The notes: generated from the sequence alone by a model not told the origin. Counted from the first letter of the stretch, positions 23,811-33,998 are shown. The stretch: 64,000 nucleotides of DNA from Pedobacter caeni (GCF_900129215.1 NZ_FQUQ01000001.1:1302001-1366000), one strand, 5' to 3'. Made by a program: numbers and translations.

Positions 23811-26800
23811 ATGAGATACCTTAAAACAATTATATTGTTGTGGGTTTCGATTTTGGCTTGCTTAACTGCAAATGCTCAATCTGCGAATAGCCATACAACC
23901 AGTTCCGCTGGTGGCACCTTAGTGCTGCCCGGAGGGAATACGATGGGCTTTACCGTTGGAGAAGCGGTGATTCGTACCCTTGGAACAAACCCATTATTTA
24001 CACAGGGACTACATCAGACCTTACTTACTTTTTCCGTAACAGATGTGAACTCCCCAAACACCGTCACTACTTACAAAGAAGGAGGCGTGGTGCTGGTCAC
24101 GGTCACATTTGACCAACCTGCCCTGGTCTCAGGAGTTCCTGAACTCGCGCTAAACAGCGGAGGAAAGGGGCTCTATACCTCAGGCTCAGGAACCACGGTA
24201 CTCACTTTCACTTATACGGTAGCTGCCGGAGAAACTTCCGCAGACCTGGACTATAGTGCCATAGGCTCGCTTACCCTGCCCGGTGGAGCAACCATTCAGA
24301 ATGGTCTTGGTGCAAATGCGCCCTTAACCCTACCAACGCCAGGTGCTCCTGGCTCATTAGGTGCAAATCAGAATTTCGTTATCGATACCACAGCCCCGAA
24401 CGCACCTTCAACTCCTGTGTTGGCTGCGGCAAGTGACAGTGGTATACCTACAGATCAGATTACCAATGTCACCCTTCCTGTTTTTACAGGAACCGCCGAA
24501 GCGGGATCAACAGTGACCTTATATGATACAGACGGAACTACCGTACTCGGAACCGCTGTCGCCACCGGTGGAATCTGGTCTATTACTTCCACAGCCCTGG
24601 CAGAAGGCGTGCATACCATTTCGGCAAAAGCAACAGATGCTGCCGGAAATGTGAGTGTAGCTTCAACAGGACTTCCGGTAACCATAGACCTTACCGCCCC
24701 TACCCTGGCCATCACGAGCAACGTACCGCAATTAAAATCAGGGGAAACTGCCACCATCACTTTCACTTTTAGTGAAGACCCGGGAACAACATTTACCTGG
24801 GATGGCACCGTTGGCGATGTAGTGGTAACCGGAGGAACACTTGGCGCAATATCAGGCTCAGGTCTGACCCGCACCGCAACCTTTACCCCAACGGCTTCCA
24901 CCAATGCAGGTACTGCAAGTATTACTGTTGCAGCAGCCACTTATACGGATCTGGCCGGGAATAATGGTACTGCAGGCACTACTCCGGCACTCACCTTTGA
25001 TACTTCCAATCCGGCAGCACCATCTACACCTGTTCTGGCTACAGCCAGCGATAGCGGCGTATCCAACTCGGATAACATCACTAACGTAACGACTCCTGTA
25101 TTTACCGGCACAGCCGAAGCAGGATCAACAGTAAATTTATATGATACTGACGGCGTAACGGTAATTGGAACTGGTATTGCTACCGGAGGAAACTGGTCAA
25201 TCACTGCTACTACCTTAACGCCAGGCGTACATACTGTTACCGCAAAAGCAACTGATGCAGCGGGTAATGTGAGTCCGGCTTCAACAGGTCTTGCAGTCAC
25301 CATCGATACCACTTCACCTACACTGGCCATTACCAGCAGTGTTCCTCAATTGAAATCAGGAGAAACCGCAACGATCACCTTTACCTTCTCTGAAGATCCG
25401 GGGACCACATTCAATTGGGACGGAACTACAGGCGATGTAGTCGTTACAGGTGGCACACTCGCTGCGATTTCAGGCGCAGGTTTAACACGTACAGCAATCT
25501 TTACACCAACAGCAGGTACCAACGCAGGTACTGTAAGCATTACTGTCGCAGCGGCTACATATACCGATGCTGCAGGTAACAATGGTGGTGCAGGTACGAC
25601 TCCTCTGTTAACCTTTGATACTTCAAATCCGGCGTCGCCATCTACACCTGCTCTGGCCTCAGCCAGCGACAGTGGTTTCTCAAATACGGACCACATCACT
25701 AATGTCACGATCCCTGTATTTACCGGAACTGCTGAAGCAGGTGCTACAGTAACTTTATACGATACTGACGGAACAACCGTACTTGGAACCGGTATTGCTA
25801 CCGGTGGGAACTGGTCGATCACTGCTACGACCTTAACACCAGGCATACATACTGTTACTGCAAAAACAACTGATGCAGCAGGCAATGTAAGTCCGGCTTC
25901 AACAGGTCTTGCGGTAACGATCGATACCACTTCACCAACACTGGCCATTACCAGCAGTGTTCCTCAATTGAAATCAGGGGAAACCGCAACAATTACCTTT
26001 ACCTTCTCTGAAGATCCCGGCACTACTTTCGCCTGGAATGGAACTATAGGTGATGTAGTCGTTACAGGTGGTACATTAGCTGCGATATCGGGCACAGGCC
26101 TGACCCGCACGGCGACCTTTACCCCAACTGCAGGTACCAACGCAGGCACAGCAAGTATCACTGTGGCAGCAGCCACTTATACGGATATCGCAGGTAACAA
26201 TGGTGGCGCAGGTACAACTCCTACGTTAACCTTTGATACTTCCAATCCAAATGCACCATCAGCACCTGTACTGGCCTCAGCCAGCGACAGTGGTTTCTCA
26301 AATACAGACAACATCACTAATGTGACGATCCCTGTATTTACCGGAACGGCTGAAGCAGGTGCTACAGTAACTTTATACGATACCGACGGAACAACCGTAC
26401 TTGGAACAGGCATCGCCACTGGCGGAAACTGGTCGATCACTGCTACTACCTTAACACCAGGCGTACATACCCTTACTGCAAAAACAACTGATGCAGCAGG
26501 CAATCTGAGTCCGGCTTCAACAGGTCTTGCCGTAACCATCGACACCACTTCACCAACACTGGCCATTACCAGCAATGTACCACAATTGAAATCAGGGGAA
26601 ACCGCAACAATTACCTTTACCTTCTCTGAAGATCCCGGCACTACTTTCGCCTGGAATGGAACAACAGGTGATGTAGTCGTTACTGGTGGTACATTAGCAG
26701 CGATATCAGGCGTAGGTTTAACACGTACAGCAATCTTTACCCCAACTGCAGGTACCAACGCAGGCACAGCTAGCATCACCGTGGCAGCAGCCACTTATAC

Positions 26801-29800
26801 GGACATTGCAGGTAACAATGGCGGCGCGGGAACTACTCCGTCACTGACCTTTGACACTTCAAATCCTGCTGCTCCATCGGCACCGGTTCTGGCAGCGGCC
26901 AGCGATAGTGGCGTATCCAACTCGGATAACATCACCAACGTAATCACTCCTGTATTTACCGGAACAGCCGAAGCAGGATCGACAGTAAATTTATATGATA
27001 CTGACGGCGTAACGGTAATTGGAACTGGTATTGCTACCGGAGGAAGCTGGTCAATCACGGCGACTACCTTAACACCAGGTGTACACACCCTTACTGCAAA
27101 AGCAACAGATGCAGCAGGCAATGTGAGTCCAGCTTCCACAGGTCTTGCAGTCACCATCGATACCACTTCACCTACACTGGCCATTACCAGCAATGTTCCT
27201 CAATTGAAATCAGGGGAAACCGCAACAATTACCTTTACCTTCTCTGAAGATCCTGGAACCACATTCAATTGGGACGGAACTACAGGTGATGTAGTCGTTA
27301 CCGGTGGCACACTCGCTGCGATTTCAGGCGCAGGTTTAACACGTACCGCAATCTTTACCCCAACAGCAGGTACCAATGCCGGTACCGTAAGTATAACGGT
27401 AGCAGCGGCTACGTATACGGATGCTGCAGGTAACAATGGTGGCGCAGGTACAACTCCTCCTTTAACCTTTGATACTTCCAATCCAAATGCACCATCTCCA
27501 CCTGTACTGGCCTCAGCCAGCGACAGTGGTTTTTCAAATACAGACCAAATCACTAATGTGACGATCCCTGTATTTACCGGAACGGCTGAAGCAGGTGCTA
27601 CAGTAACTTTATACGATACCGACGGAACAACCGTACTTGGAACCGGTATTGCTACCGGTGGAAACTGGTCGATCACTGCTACTACCTTAACACCAGGCGT
27701 ACATACTGTTACCGCAAAAACAACTGATGCAGCAGGCAATGTAAGTCCGGCTTCAACAGGTCTTGCCGTAACGATCGATACCACTTCACCTACACTGGCC
27801 ATTACCAGCAGTGTTCCTCAATTGAAATCAGGGGAAACCGCAACGATTACCTTTACCTTCTCTGAAGATCCCGGCACTACTTTCGCCTGGAATGGAACAA
27901 CAGGTGATGTAGTCGTTACTGGTGGTACATTAGCTGCGATATCGGGCACAGGCCTGACCCGCACAGCGACCTTTACCCCAACTGCAGCTACCAACGAAGG
28001 TACAGCAAGTATCACTGTGGCAGCAGCCACTTATACGGACATTGCAGGTAACAATGGTGGCGCAGGTACAACTCCTCCGTTAACCTTTGACACTTCCAAT
28101 CCAAATGCACCATCAGCACCTGTACTGGCCTCAGCCAGCGACAGTGGTTTCTCAAATACAGACAACATCACTAATGTGACGATCCCTGTATTTACCGGAA
28201 CTGCTGAAGCAGGTGCTACTGTAACTTTATACGATACCGACGGAACAACCGTACTTGGAACAGGCATCGCCACTGGTGGAAACTGGTCGATTACTGCAAC
28301 TACCTTAACACCAGGTGTACATACTGTTACTGCTAAAGCAACAGATGCATCGGGTAATGTAAGTCCGGTTTCCACAGGTCTTGCGGTAACCATAGACACC
28401 ACTATTCCGGTGATCAGCAGTATCGCCCTGGCAGATCCGAATCCTACCCTGGCCACGAGTGTGCGCTATAAGGTAACCTTCTCGGAAAGCGTATCTGATG
28501 TACAGGTGACAGACTTTAGCATTGCGACAACTGGTACTGCCGGAACAATCGCAGGCGTCACCACAGCAGACAACACCGTTTACACGGTAACCGTCAATGC
28601 CATCACCGGTAGCGGGACCATCGGACTGAACCTGAACAATGCAGGAACAGGAATTGCCGATATTGCCGGAAACAACATTGCAACCGGTCTGACAGGTGAT
28701 TTCTATACGTTTGACCATACCGTACCAACCCTAAGCGCGGTAAATATCACATCAAACAACAGCAATCCGATCTTCGCGAAAGTTGGCAATACCGCTACCC
28801 TGACCTTTACAGCCAGTGAGACTTTACAAACTCCGGTAGTCAGCATTGCGGGCCATGTGGTAACTCCAACAGCTACAGGCAATAACTGGACGGCCAACTA
28901 CACCTTTACTTCAGCAGACAGCGAAGGATTGGTAGCCTACAACATTGCCTTTAGTGATCTGATCGGAAACCCGGGTGTCCCTGTTTCCACAGGAACAGGA
29001 AGTGTGACCTTCGACCGTACCACGCCAACTTTAAGCGCGGTAAACATTGCATCCGACAATGCCAATCCACTCTTTGGGAAGGTTGGTAACAACATTACCT
29101 TAACCTTTACTTCCAGTGAAGCGTTACAGATTCCAGTGGTCAGCATCGCAGGTCATACGGTAATCCCAACCGCAGTTGGAAACAACTGGACAGCAACCTA
29201 TCCCCTTGCATCTACCGACGCAGAAGGTTTGGTTCCTTACCAAATCGCTTTCAGTGATCTGGCAGGAAATGCAGGAACTCCGGTTTCTACAGGTACAGGC
29301 AGCGTCACCTTTGATAAATCTACGCCGACCTTGTCTGCGGTAGAAATTTCATCGAACAATGCCCTTCCTTTTCTTGCTATCGTTGGCAATACTGCAACGC
29401 TGACCTTTACCGCCAGTGAGCCACTGCAAACACCAATAGTAACGATCGCAGGTCATACGGTAACACCAACAGTTTCAGGAAACAACTGGACAGCCACTTA
29501 CACCTTCACTTCAACAGATACGGAAGGCCTGGTTGCTTACAACATCGCTTTCAGTGACCTTTCCGGAAATGCGGGTACCCCGGTTTCCACAGGTGCAGGC
29601 AGCGTGACATTCGATAAATCTGTACCGACCCTGTCTGCGGTAAATATTGTTTCAGACCATGCCAATCCTACCCTGGCAAAAGTTGGCAATACCGCAACCT
29701 TAACCTTTACCGCAAGCGAAGTGCTGCAAACCCCGGTGGTTACCATCGCGGGCCATACAGTAACGCCAACAGCTACGGGCAACAACTGGACCGCCAGCTA

Positions 29801-32630
29801 TACCTTCACTTCATCAGATGCAGAAGGATTAGTGGCCTACAACATTGCTTTCAGCGATTTGGCAAACAATGCAGGAACTCCGGTATCTACAGGCACCGGA
29901 TCTGTAACATTTGACAAATCTGCACCAGTCTTAACTGCGGTAAACATTGTTTCTGATTATACGGTTCCTACCCTTGCCAAAACAGGCAACACGGCTACCC
30001 TGACCTTTACGGCCAGCGAAACCTTGCAGACACCTGTGGTAACGATCGCTGGTCATACGGTAACGCCTACAGCCACAGGCAATAACTGGACGGCTACTTA
30101 CACCTTTACTTCAACAGATCCGGAAGGTCTGGTTGCCTACAACATCGTTTTCAGTGACCTTACAGGCAATGCAGGAACTCCGGTTTCTACAGGTACCGGC
30201 TCAGTAACCTTCGACCGTACTGCCCCTGCAATTCCTGCGGGCCTTATCGCCGCTTCGGGTGATACACAGCTCATCCTGAACTGGGCGGCTAATTCAGAGC
30301 CTGATCTGGCAAAATACAGGATTCTTTACGGAACCAGTCCATCGCCAACCACCGTCCTTGCTGATGTTCCGGCTGGAACAACAACCTTTACGAATGTGGG
30401 ATTAATCAATGGTACGACTTATTACTACCGCATTCAGGCTTTGGATCAGGCTGGCAATGTCAGTGCCTTAAGTGCGGATGTATCTGCGGTTCCCAAAGGC
30501 AGTCAGACCATTACTTTCAATGCAATAGCCACAAAAACTTATGGAGATGCCTCCTTTAGTTTGGGGAATGTAAATTCATCTGCTGGTCTTCCGATCCAAT
30601 ATACAGCCACAAATACTGCTATCGTTTCCATTGCAGGCAATATGGCCACGATCTTGAAATCCGGAAGTACCACCATCACGGCAAGTCAGCCGGGCAACGG
30701 AAGCGTCAATGCAGCGGCCAATGTACAGCAGACATTAACGGTTAACAATGCAACGCTAACCATCGTCAACAACAGTCGCTCTAAAGTATACGGTGATGTA
30801 CTGACCAATACCGACTTTACCGGAAACATCACCGGGCTTCAAAACGGCGATAATATCCTCGTTACCAGAAGCAGCACCGGTGCCTTGGCAACTGCTGCAG
30901 GAGGCCAGACCTACCCAATCGTTGCTACATTAGCAGATCCAGGGAACAAACTGGCTAACTATACCGTTAACAACCCGGATGGCACGCTGACGATCACGCA
31001 AAAAACGCTGACCATCACCGCCAAAAACCTGAACAAGACTTATGGTGAGGCCCTGATTTTTACCGGCAGCGAGTTTACAGCAACCGGTCTGATCAATGGA
31101 AATACCATCACTTCGTTAAGCTTCAGCAGTCCGGGTGCCGCAGCAACGGCAAGCGTTGCAGGCTCTGATTATGACATCATTCCTTCAGCAGCCATAGGAA
31201 CAGGCCTGGGGAATTACAGTTTTGCTTATGCCAATGGCAAGCTAACCGTAAACAGAAAAGCCCTGACCATCACCGCTGATCCTCAGGTTAAATTTCTGGG
31301 TGATGCAAATCCTCCGTTAACCGCAAGCTATGTTGGTTTGGCAAATGGAGAAAGCAGCTCAGTGCTGACAACGCTCCCGTCTTTAAGCACTACCGCAACC
31401 ACCAATAGTCCGGCAGGCACCTACGACATCAACATCAGTGGTGCTGTGGCCGCCAACTACGCCATCAGTTATCAGAAAGGAACACTGACCATCAAGACCG
31501 ATGTGCCTACCAGCATCAGCCTTGCCAGTGTACCACTATACGAAAATACTGCTTTGGGAACCTCTGCAGGAACACTCAGCAGTACTTCTGATCGCCCGGC
31601 CACTACCTTTACCTACTCCCTGGTAACAGGTGCAGGTGATACAGACAATGGAATGTTTGCGATAAGCGGCAATAAACTACTCAGCAATGCAGCGCTGGAT
31701 TTTGAAAGCAAATCCATTTTCAAAGTAAGGGTTCGTTCTACTACACAAAACAACACTTCGCTGGACAAAGAGCTGACGATTAACCTAAGTGATGTGAACG
31801 AGGCCCCTACGCTTGCGGCAATCGGTAACCAGACCCTCTGTGCAACCACTGCTACACAAACCGTTAACCTTACAGGAATCAGTGCAGGTCCGGAAAGCGG
31901 TCAGATTGCAAAACTAACTGTTACCAGTACCAACTCCAGTCTGTTTGAATCCTTAAAAGTATCCGGTAGCGCTGCTACAGGAACCTTAACCTACAAACTG
32001 AGAAGCGGAGCTGCGGGCACCGCCACAGTTACGGTAATGGTGAAAGACGATGGAGGTACAGAAAATGGTGGTATCGATACCGAAACCCGTTCATTCGTCC
32101 TGACGGTCAACAGCACGCCAATCGTAACGATCAGCAGCAACCAGGGGAATCAGGTGAGCAAAGGCGCAACAGTGCAGCTTACTGCAAGTGGCGGAACAAA
32201 TTACGTATGGTCAAACAGCAGCGGCATTCTGACTGGTCTTAACTCAGCAACGCTAACGGTAAGACCACGTGAAACCACCACCTATACAGTAACCGCAACG
32301 AATGCCAACGGTTGTTCACAAACACAAACCTTTACCCTGGGCGTACTGGATGATCTTGCCCTCATCAAGGGAACCAATATCCTGAGTCCTAACGGCGATG
32401 GTTTTAATGATAAATGGATCATAGATAACATTGATTTCTATCCGAATAATGAAGTGAAGGTTTTTGATAAGGCCGGAAGGATCCTGTACACCAAAAAAGG
32501 ATACGACAACAGCTGGGATGCCATGCTGAACGGACGGCCTTTAGATGAAGGAACCTATTATTACATCATAGACTTTGGAACGAACAGGCTTAAATTCAGA
32601 GGCTTTATTACTGTTATCAGAGAAAATTAA
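23811..32630 (+). CDS. Giant repetitive T9SS-secreted adhesin (2939 residues)
   Basis: A very large surface protein. Order: signal peptide (about 1-22); an N-terminal beta region to about 197; seven units of about 206 residues from residue 198, each (except the last) a pair of Ig-like domains with the signatures PVFTGTAEAG and FSEDPGTTF. A variant domain follows, then five units of exactly 100 residues from residue 1638 (TLSAVNI...TGTGSVTFD). Next are a fibronectin-III-like domain (about 2138-2230), three MBG-type domains (each with a KTYGE/KVYGD-like motif), a cadherin-like segment ending SDVNEAPT, a beta domain and a C-terminal T9SS type B sorting domain (LSPNGDGFND, DEGTYYYII). The sorting domain implies export by type IX secretion. 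The adjacent SprF-like gene fits. Role: adhesion or biofilm matrix, inferred. Confidence 0.93.
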   Translation: MRYLKTIILLWVSILACLTANAQSANSHTTSSAGGTLVLPGGNTMGFTVGEAVIRTLGTNPLFTQGLHQTLLTFSVTDVNSPNTVTTYKEGGVVLVTVTFDQPALVSGVPELALNSGGKGLYTSGSGTTVLTFTYTVAAGETSADLDYSAIGSLTLPGGATIQNGLGANAPLTLPTPGAPGSLGANQNFVIDTTAPNAPSTPVLAAASDSGIPTDQITNVTLPVFTGTAEAGSTVTLYDTDGTTVLGTAVATGGIWSITSTALAEGVHTISAKATDAAGNVSVASTGLPVTIDLTAPTLAITSNVPQLKSGETATITFTFSEDPGTTFTWDGTVGDVVVTGGTLGAISGSGLTRTATFTPTASTNAGTASITVAAATYTDLAGNNGTAGTTPALTFDTSNPAAPSTPVLATASDSGVSNSDNITNVTTPVFTGTAEAGSTVNLYDTDGVTVIGTGIATGGNWSITATTLTPGVHTVTAKATDAAGNVSPASTGLAVTIDTTSPTLAITSSVPQLKSGETATITFTFSEDPGTTFNWDGTTGDVVVTGGTLAAISGAGLTRTAIFTPTAGTNAGTVSITVAAATYTDAAGNNGGAGTTPLLTFDTSNPASPSTPALASASDSGFSNTDHITNVTIPVFTGTAEAGATVTLYDTDGTTVLGTGIATGGNWSITATTLTPGIHTVTAKTTDAAGNVSPASTGLAVTIDTTSPTLAITSSVPQLKSGETATITFTFSEDPGTTFAWNGTIGDVVVTGGTLAAISGTGLTRTATFTPTAGTNAGTASITVAAATYTDIAGNNGGAGTTPTLTFDTSNPNAPSAPVLASASDSGFSNTDNITNVTIPVFTGTAEAGATVTLYDTDGTTVLGTGIATGGNWSITATTLTPGVHTLTAKTTDAAGNLSPASTGLAVTIDTTSPTLAITSNVPQLKSGETATITFTFSEDPGTTFAWNGTTGDVVVTGGTLAAISGVGLTRTAIFTPTAGTNAGTASITVAAATYTDIAGNNGGAGTTPSLTFDTSNPAAPSAPVLAAASDSGVSNSDNITNVITPVFTGTAEAGSTVNLYDTDGVTVIGTGIATGGSWSITATTLTPGVHTLTAKATDAAGNVSPASTGLAVTIDTTSPTLAITSNVPQLKSGETATITFTFSEDPGTTFNWDGTTGDVVVTGGTLAAISGAGLTRTAIFTPTAGTNAGTVSITVAAATYTDAAGNNGGAGTTPPLTFDTSNPNAPSPPVLASASDSGFSNTDQITNVTIPVFTGTAEAGATVTLYDTDGTTVLGTGIATGGNWSITATTLTPGVHTVTAKTTDAAGNVSPASTGLAVTIDTTSPTLAITSSVPQLKSGETATITFTFSEDPGTTFAWNGTTGDVVVTGGTLAAISGTGLTRTATFTPTAATNEGTASITVAAATYTDIAGNNGGAGTTPPLTFDTSNPNAPSAPVLASASDSGFSNTDNITNVTIPVFTGTAEAGATVTLYDTDGTTVLGTGIATGGNWSITATTLTPGVHTVTAKATDASGNVSPVSTGLAVTIDTTIPVISSIALADPNPTLATSVRYKVTFSESVSDVQVTDFSIATTGTAGTIAGVTTADNTVYTVTVNAITGSGTIGLNLNNAGTGIADIAGNNIATGLTGDFYTFDHTVPTLSAVNITSNNSNPIFAKVGNTATLTFTASETLQTPVVSIAGHVVTPTATGNNWTANYTFTSADSEGLVAYNIAFSDLIGNPGVPVSTGTGSVTFDRTTPTLSAVNIASDNANPLFGKVGNNITLTFTSSEALQIPVVSIAGHTVIPTAVGNNWTATYPLASTDAEGLVPYQIAFSDLAGNAGTPVSTGTGSVTFDKSTPTLSAVEISSNNALPFLAIVGNTATLTFTASEPLQTPIVTIAGHTVTPTVSGNNWTATYTFTSTDTEGLVAYNIAFSDLSGNAGTPVSTGAGSVTFDKSVPTLSAVNIVSDHANPTLAKVGNTATLTFTASEVLQTPVVTIAGHTVTPTATGNNWTASYTFTSSDAEGLVAYNIAFSDLANNAGTPVSTGTGSVTFDKSAPVLTAVNIVSDYTVPTLAKTGNTATLTFTASETLQTPVVTIAGHTVTPTATGNNWTATYTFTSTDPEGLVAYNIVFSDLTGNAGTPVSTGTGSVTFDRTAPAIPAGLIAASGDTQLILNWAANSEPDLAKYRILYGTSPSPTTVLADVPAGTTTFTNVGLINGTTYYYRIQALDQAGNVSALSADVSAVPKGSQTITFNAIATKTYGDASFSLGNVNSSAGLPIQYTATNTAIVSIAGNMATILKSGSTTITASQPGNGSVNAAANVQQTLTVNNATLTIVNNSRSKVYGDVLTNTDFTGNITGLQNGDNILVTRSSTGALATAAGGQTYPIVATLADPGNKLANYTVNNPDGTLTITQKTLTITAKNLNKTYGEALIFTGSEFTATGLINGNTITSLSFSSPGAAATASVAGSDYDIIPSAAIGTGLGNYSFAYANGKLTVNRKALTITADPQVKFLGDANPPLTASYVGLANGESSSVLTTLPSLSTTATTNSPAGTYDINISGAVAANYAISYQKGTLTIKTDVPTSISLASVPLYENTALGTSAGTLSSTSDRPATTFTYSLVTGAGDTDNGMFAISGNKLLSNAALDFESKSIFKVRVRSTTQNNTSLDKELTINLSDVNEAPTLAAIGNQTLCATTATQTVNLTGISAGPESGQIAKLTVTSTNSSLFESLKVSGSAATGTLTYKLRSGAAGTATVTVMVKDDGGTENGGIDTETRSFVLTVNSTPIVTISSNQGNQVSKGATVQLTASGGTNYVWSNSSGILTGLNSATLTVRPRETTTYTVTATNANGCSQTQTFTLGVLDDLALIKGTNILSPNGDGFNDKWIIDNIDFYPNNEVKVFDKAGRILYTKKGYDNSWDAMLNGRPLDEGTYYYIIDFGTNRLKFRGFITVIREN
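24402..28406 (+). repeat. Seven tandem coding repeats of about 618 bases (U1-U7)
   Basis: The motif GTATTTACCGG or its variant recurs at 24480, 25098, 25716, 26334, 26952, 27570 and 28188, spaced exactly 618 bases each time. U1 is one codon shorter before the motif; U7 keeps only its first half. Units 2 and 5 share VSNSDNITNV and NLYDTDGVTVIG, while 3, 4, 6 and 7 share FSNTD and TLYDTDGTTVLG. Many stretches are identical at the DNA level. Confidence 0.95.
25017..28406 (+). repeat. Higher-order duplication: units 2-4 repeated as units 5-7
   Basis: Blocks 25017-26870 and 26871 onward have the same order of unit subtypes. Matched pairs: TTFNWDG with the TDAAGNNGG ending in U2 and U5; TTFAWNG with SGTGLTRTATF in U3 and U6; and the same FSNTDNITNV start in U4 and U7. 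The repeat distance is 1854 bases. This points to duplication of a three-unit block. Confidence 0.75.
28722..30221 (+). repeat. Five tandem coding repeats of exactly 300 bases
   Basis: Units start at 28722, 29022, 29322, 29622 and 29922, each opening with a T/V-P-T-L-S-A-V-like sequence and ending TGTGSVTFD or a close variant. No insertion or deletion separates the five copies. Confidence 0.93.
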
Positions 32631-32639
32631 TAATTAAGG

Positions 32640-32672
32640 AGCCTGCATTACCCATTCAAAGGAATGCAGGCT
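32640..32672 (+). promoter_or_regulatory. Intercistronic hairpin between adhesin and sprF-like gene
   Basis: AGCCTGCATT and AATGCAGGCT form a perfect 10-bp stem with a 13-base loop, 10 bases after the adhesin stop. There is no T run, so it is more likely an mRNA-stability or partial-termination element than a full terminator. Confidence 0.55.
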
Positions 32673-32693
32673 TCATAACCATTACGAAGAGAC

Positions 32694-33581
32694 ATGAAAA
32701 TCATACACAAAATAGGTTTACTGATTGCTTTCACCGCTTCAGTAAACACAGCAAAAGCGCAGTTAAATCCCTTGTCTGCTCAGTACTATATCAATCAGTA
32801 TGTGATCAATCCGGCCTTTGCGGGTTATACCGGAGGTATAAAAATCAATGGCTCCTATCGCAAACTCTGGGACAATGTGCCGGGTGCTCCTGTAACCCAG
32901 AGCCTTACTGCGGATTATGGCTTTAAGAGGGTTGGTATTGGCTTGAACGTAAACAATGAAAGTGCCGGTCTGCAAAGACAAACGCGGGTATTGGCCACCT
33001 ATGCTTACCACCTCAGGCTAAATGAGAAAAATGATGCACTTCATTTCGGGCTCTCCTTAGGGATCTTATCTCAACGCCTGGAAGACACAGATCTTTACGG
33101 AAATCCCAATGACCCGCTCGTTGGGCAATACAATAACCGTAAAAATTACCTGGACGGAGATTTTGGAATCGCCTACACCGGCAACAGGTTAACGGTACAG
33201 GCTTCCATCCCCAACCTCAAAACTTTTCTGAAAAAAGAGACCATTAAGCTGGCCGACGTAGCGACTTTCTACTCAGCAGTGAGCTACAGATTTCCAATCA
33301 GTCAGGGTCCCGATGGTTTTGATGCAGAACCCAAAGTTGTTTACCGTGGTGTAAAAGGACATGATAACATCTGGGATGGCGGTGTTCAGGTTGGAATGGC
33401 CAACAGGCAGGTCTTTGCAATGGTGATGTACCATAGCTCTGAAAGTGCAACTTTTGGATTAGGCATGGATTACAAAAGCAAATACCTGATCAGTGGAACG
33501 TATACTACACAAACTTCTGCACTAAGTGCTTATACCAACGGTAGTTTTGAGCTGAATCTGAGGCTAAGCCTGGGTAAATAA
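32694..33581 (+). CDS. PorP/SprF family type IX secretion partner protein
   Basis: A 295-residue outer-membrane protein with a signal peptide (cleavage near AKAQL). The PorP/SprF family signature is clear: QYYINQYVINPAFAGYTG near the N-terminus, then many barrel strands and an end LNLRLSLGK. Members of this family attach to T9SS and are usually encoded next to one large secreted cargo, which SprF helps to export or anchor. Here the cargo is the 2939-residue adhesin directly upstream, 63 bases away on the same strand. A bidirectional terminator closes the unit. Confidence 0.92.
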   Translation: MKIIHKIGLLIAFTASVNTAKAQLNPLSAQYYINQYVINPAFAGYTGGIKINGSYRKLWDNVPGAPVTQSLTADYGFKRVGIGLNVNNESAGLQRQTRVLATYAYHLRLNEKNDALHFGLSLGILSQRLEDTDLYGNPNDPLVGQYNNRKNYLDGDFGIAYTGNRLTVQASIPNLKTFLKKETIKLADVATFYSAVSYRFPISQGPDGFDAEPKVVYRGVKGHDNIWDGGVQVGMANRQVFAMVMYHSSESATFGLGMDYKSKYLISGTYTTQTSALSAYTNGSFELNLRLSLGK

Positions 33582-33601
33582 CAAGTACGCCGGTAAATAA
33601 C

Positions 33602-33644
33602 AAATAAAGGTCATAAAGGGCTTTACCTTTTATGACCTTTATTT
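33602..33644. terminator. Bidirectional terminator between sprF-like and yjbR-like genes
   Basis: AAATAAAGGTCATAAA (33602-33617) and TTTATGACCTTTATTT (33629-33644) are exact complements over 16 bp with an 11-base loop. It lies between convergent genes and overlaps the stop of the minus-strand gene at 33639. Confidence 0.85.
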
Positions 33645-33989
33645 ACCAATCTCCTGTTGTTTGTTTTTAGGCAAACTATTAAATACCAGCTCATAAGAGT
33701 GGTCAATGAGCTCATTCAATTCCTTTCTGGTCAGACGACCATCCATGAATACCGTATTCCAATGTTTCTTGTTCATGTGAAAACCTGGTATGATTTCATC
33801 GTATTGTTCCCTCAATTCAACGGCTCGTTCGGGATCGCATTTGGCATTAAAACGGTTGCCGGTTACCAGGCTGGTCAACAGGAAAACTTTATCTCCGACT
33901 TTAAAAACCAGGGTATCTTCGCCAAAAGGAAAACCCTCGGCAGCACCCGGTTTTTCTAAACAATAGTCCCTTAATTCTTCTATATTCAT
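33639..33989 (-). CDS. MmcQ/YjbR family protein
   Basis: A 116-residue protein of the MmcQ/YjbR fold (CyaY-like double-wing). Landmarks are the opening MNIEELRDYCLEKPGA, EGFPFGEDTLVFKVGDK, the K-C-D-P segment and the ending GFHMNKKHWNTVFMDG followed by an alpha helix with LIDHSYELV. The family is predicted to bind DNA, but the biological role is mostly unknown. Start 33989 is preferred over the TTG at 34001, because a TATATTTG -7 box at 33999-34006 would otherwise lie inside the coding region. Confidence 0.85.
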   Translation of the reverse strand: MNIEELRDYCLEKPGAAEGFPFGEDTLVFKVGDKVFLLTSLVTGNRFNAKCDPERAVELREQYDEIIPGFHMNKKHWNTVFMDGRLTRKELNELIDHSYELVFNSLPKNKQQEIGK

Positions 33990-33998
33990 ATCTGCTAT

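Noticed and set aside
24455..29785. Several long minus-strand open frames across the adhesin repeats (for example 25346-25948 and 27200-27802)
   Set aside because: They repeat with the same 618- or 300-base period as the sense gene and encode low-complexity Val/Ala/Pro-rich sequence. They are a by-product of codon use in the Thr/Ala/Gly-rich sense strand.
24402..30221. Tandem repeats considered as CRISPR or satellite DNA
   Set aside because: The repeats are in frame, 618 and 300 bases long, and encode Ig-like domains; there are no short direct repeats with unique spacers.
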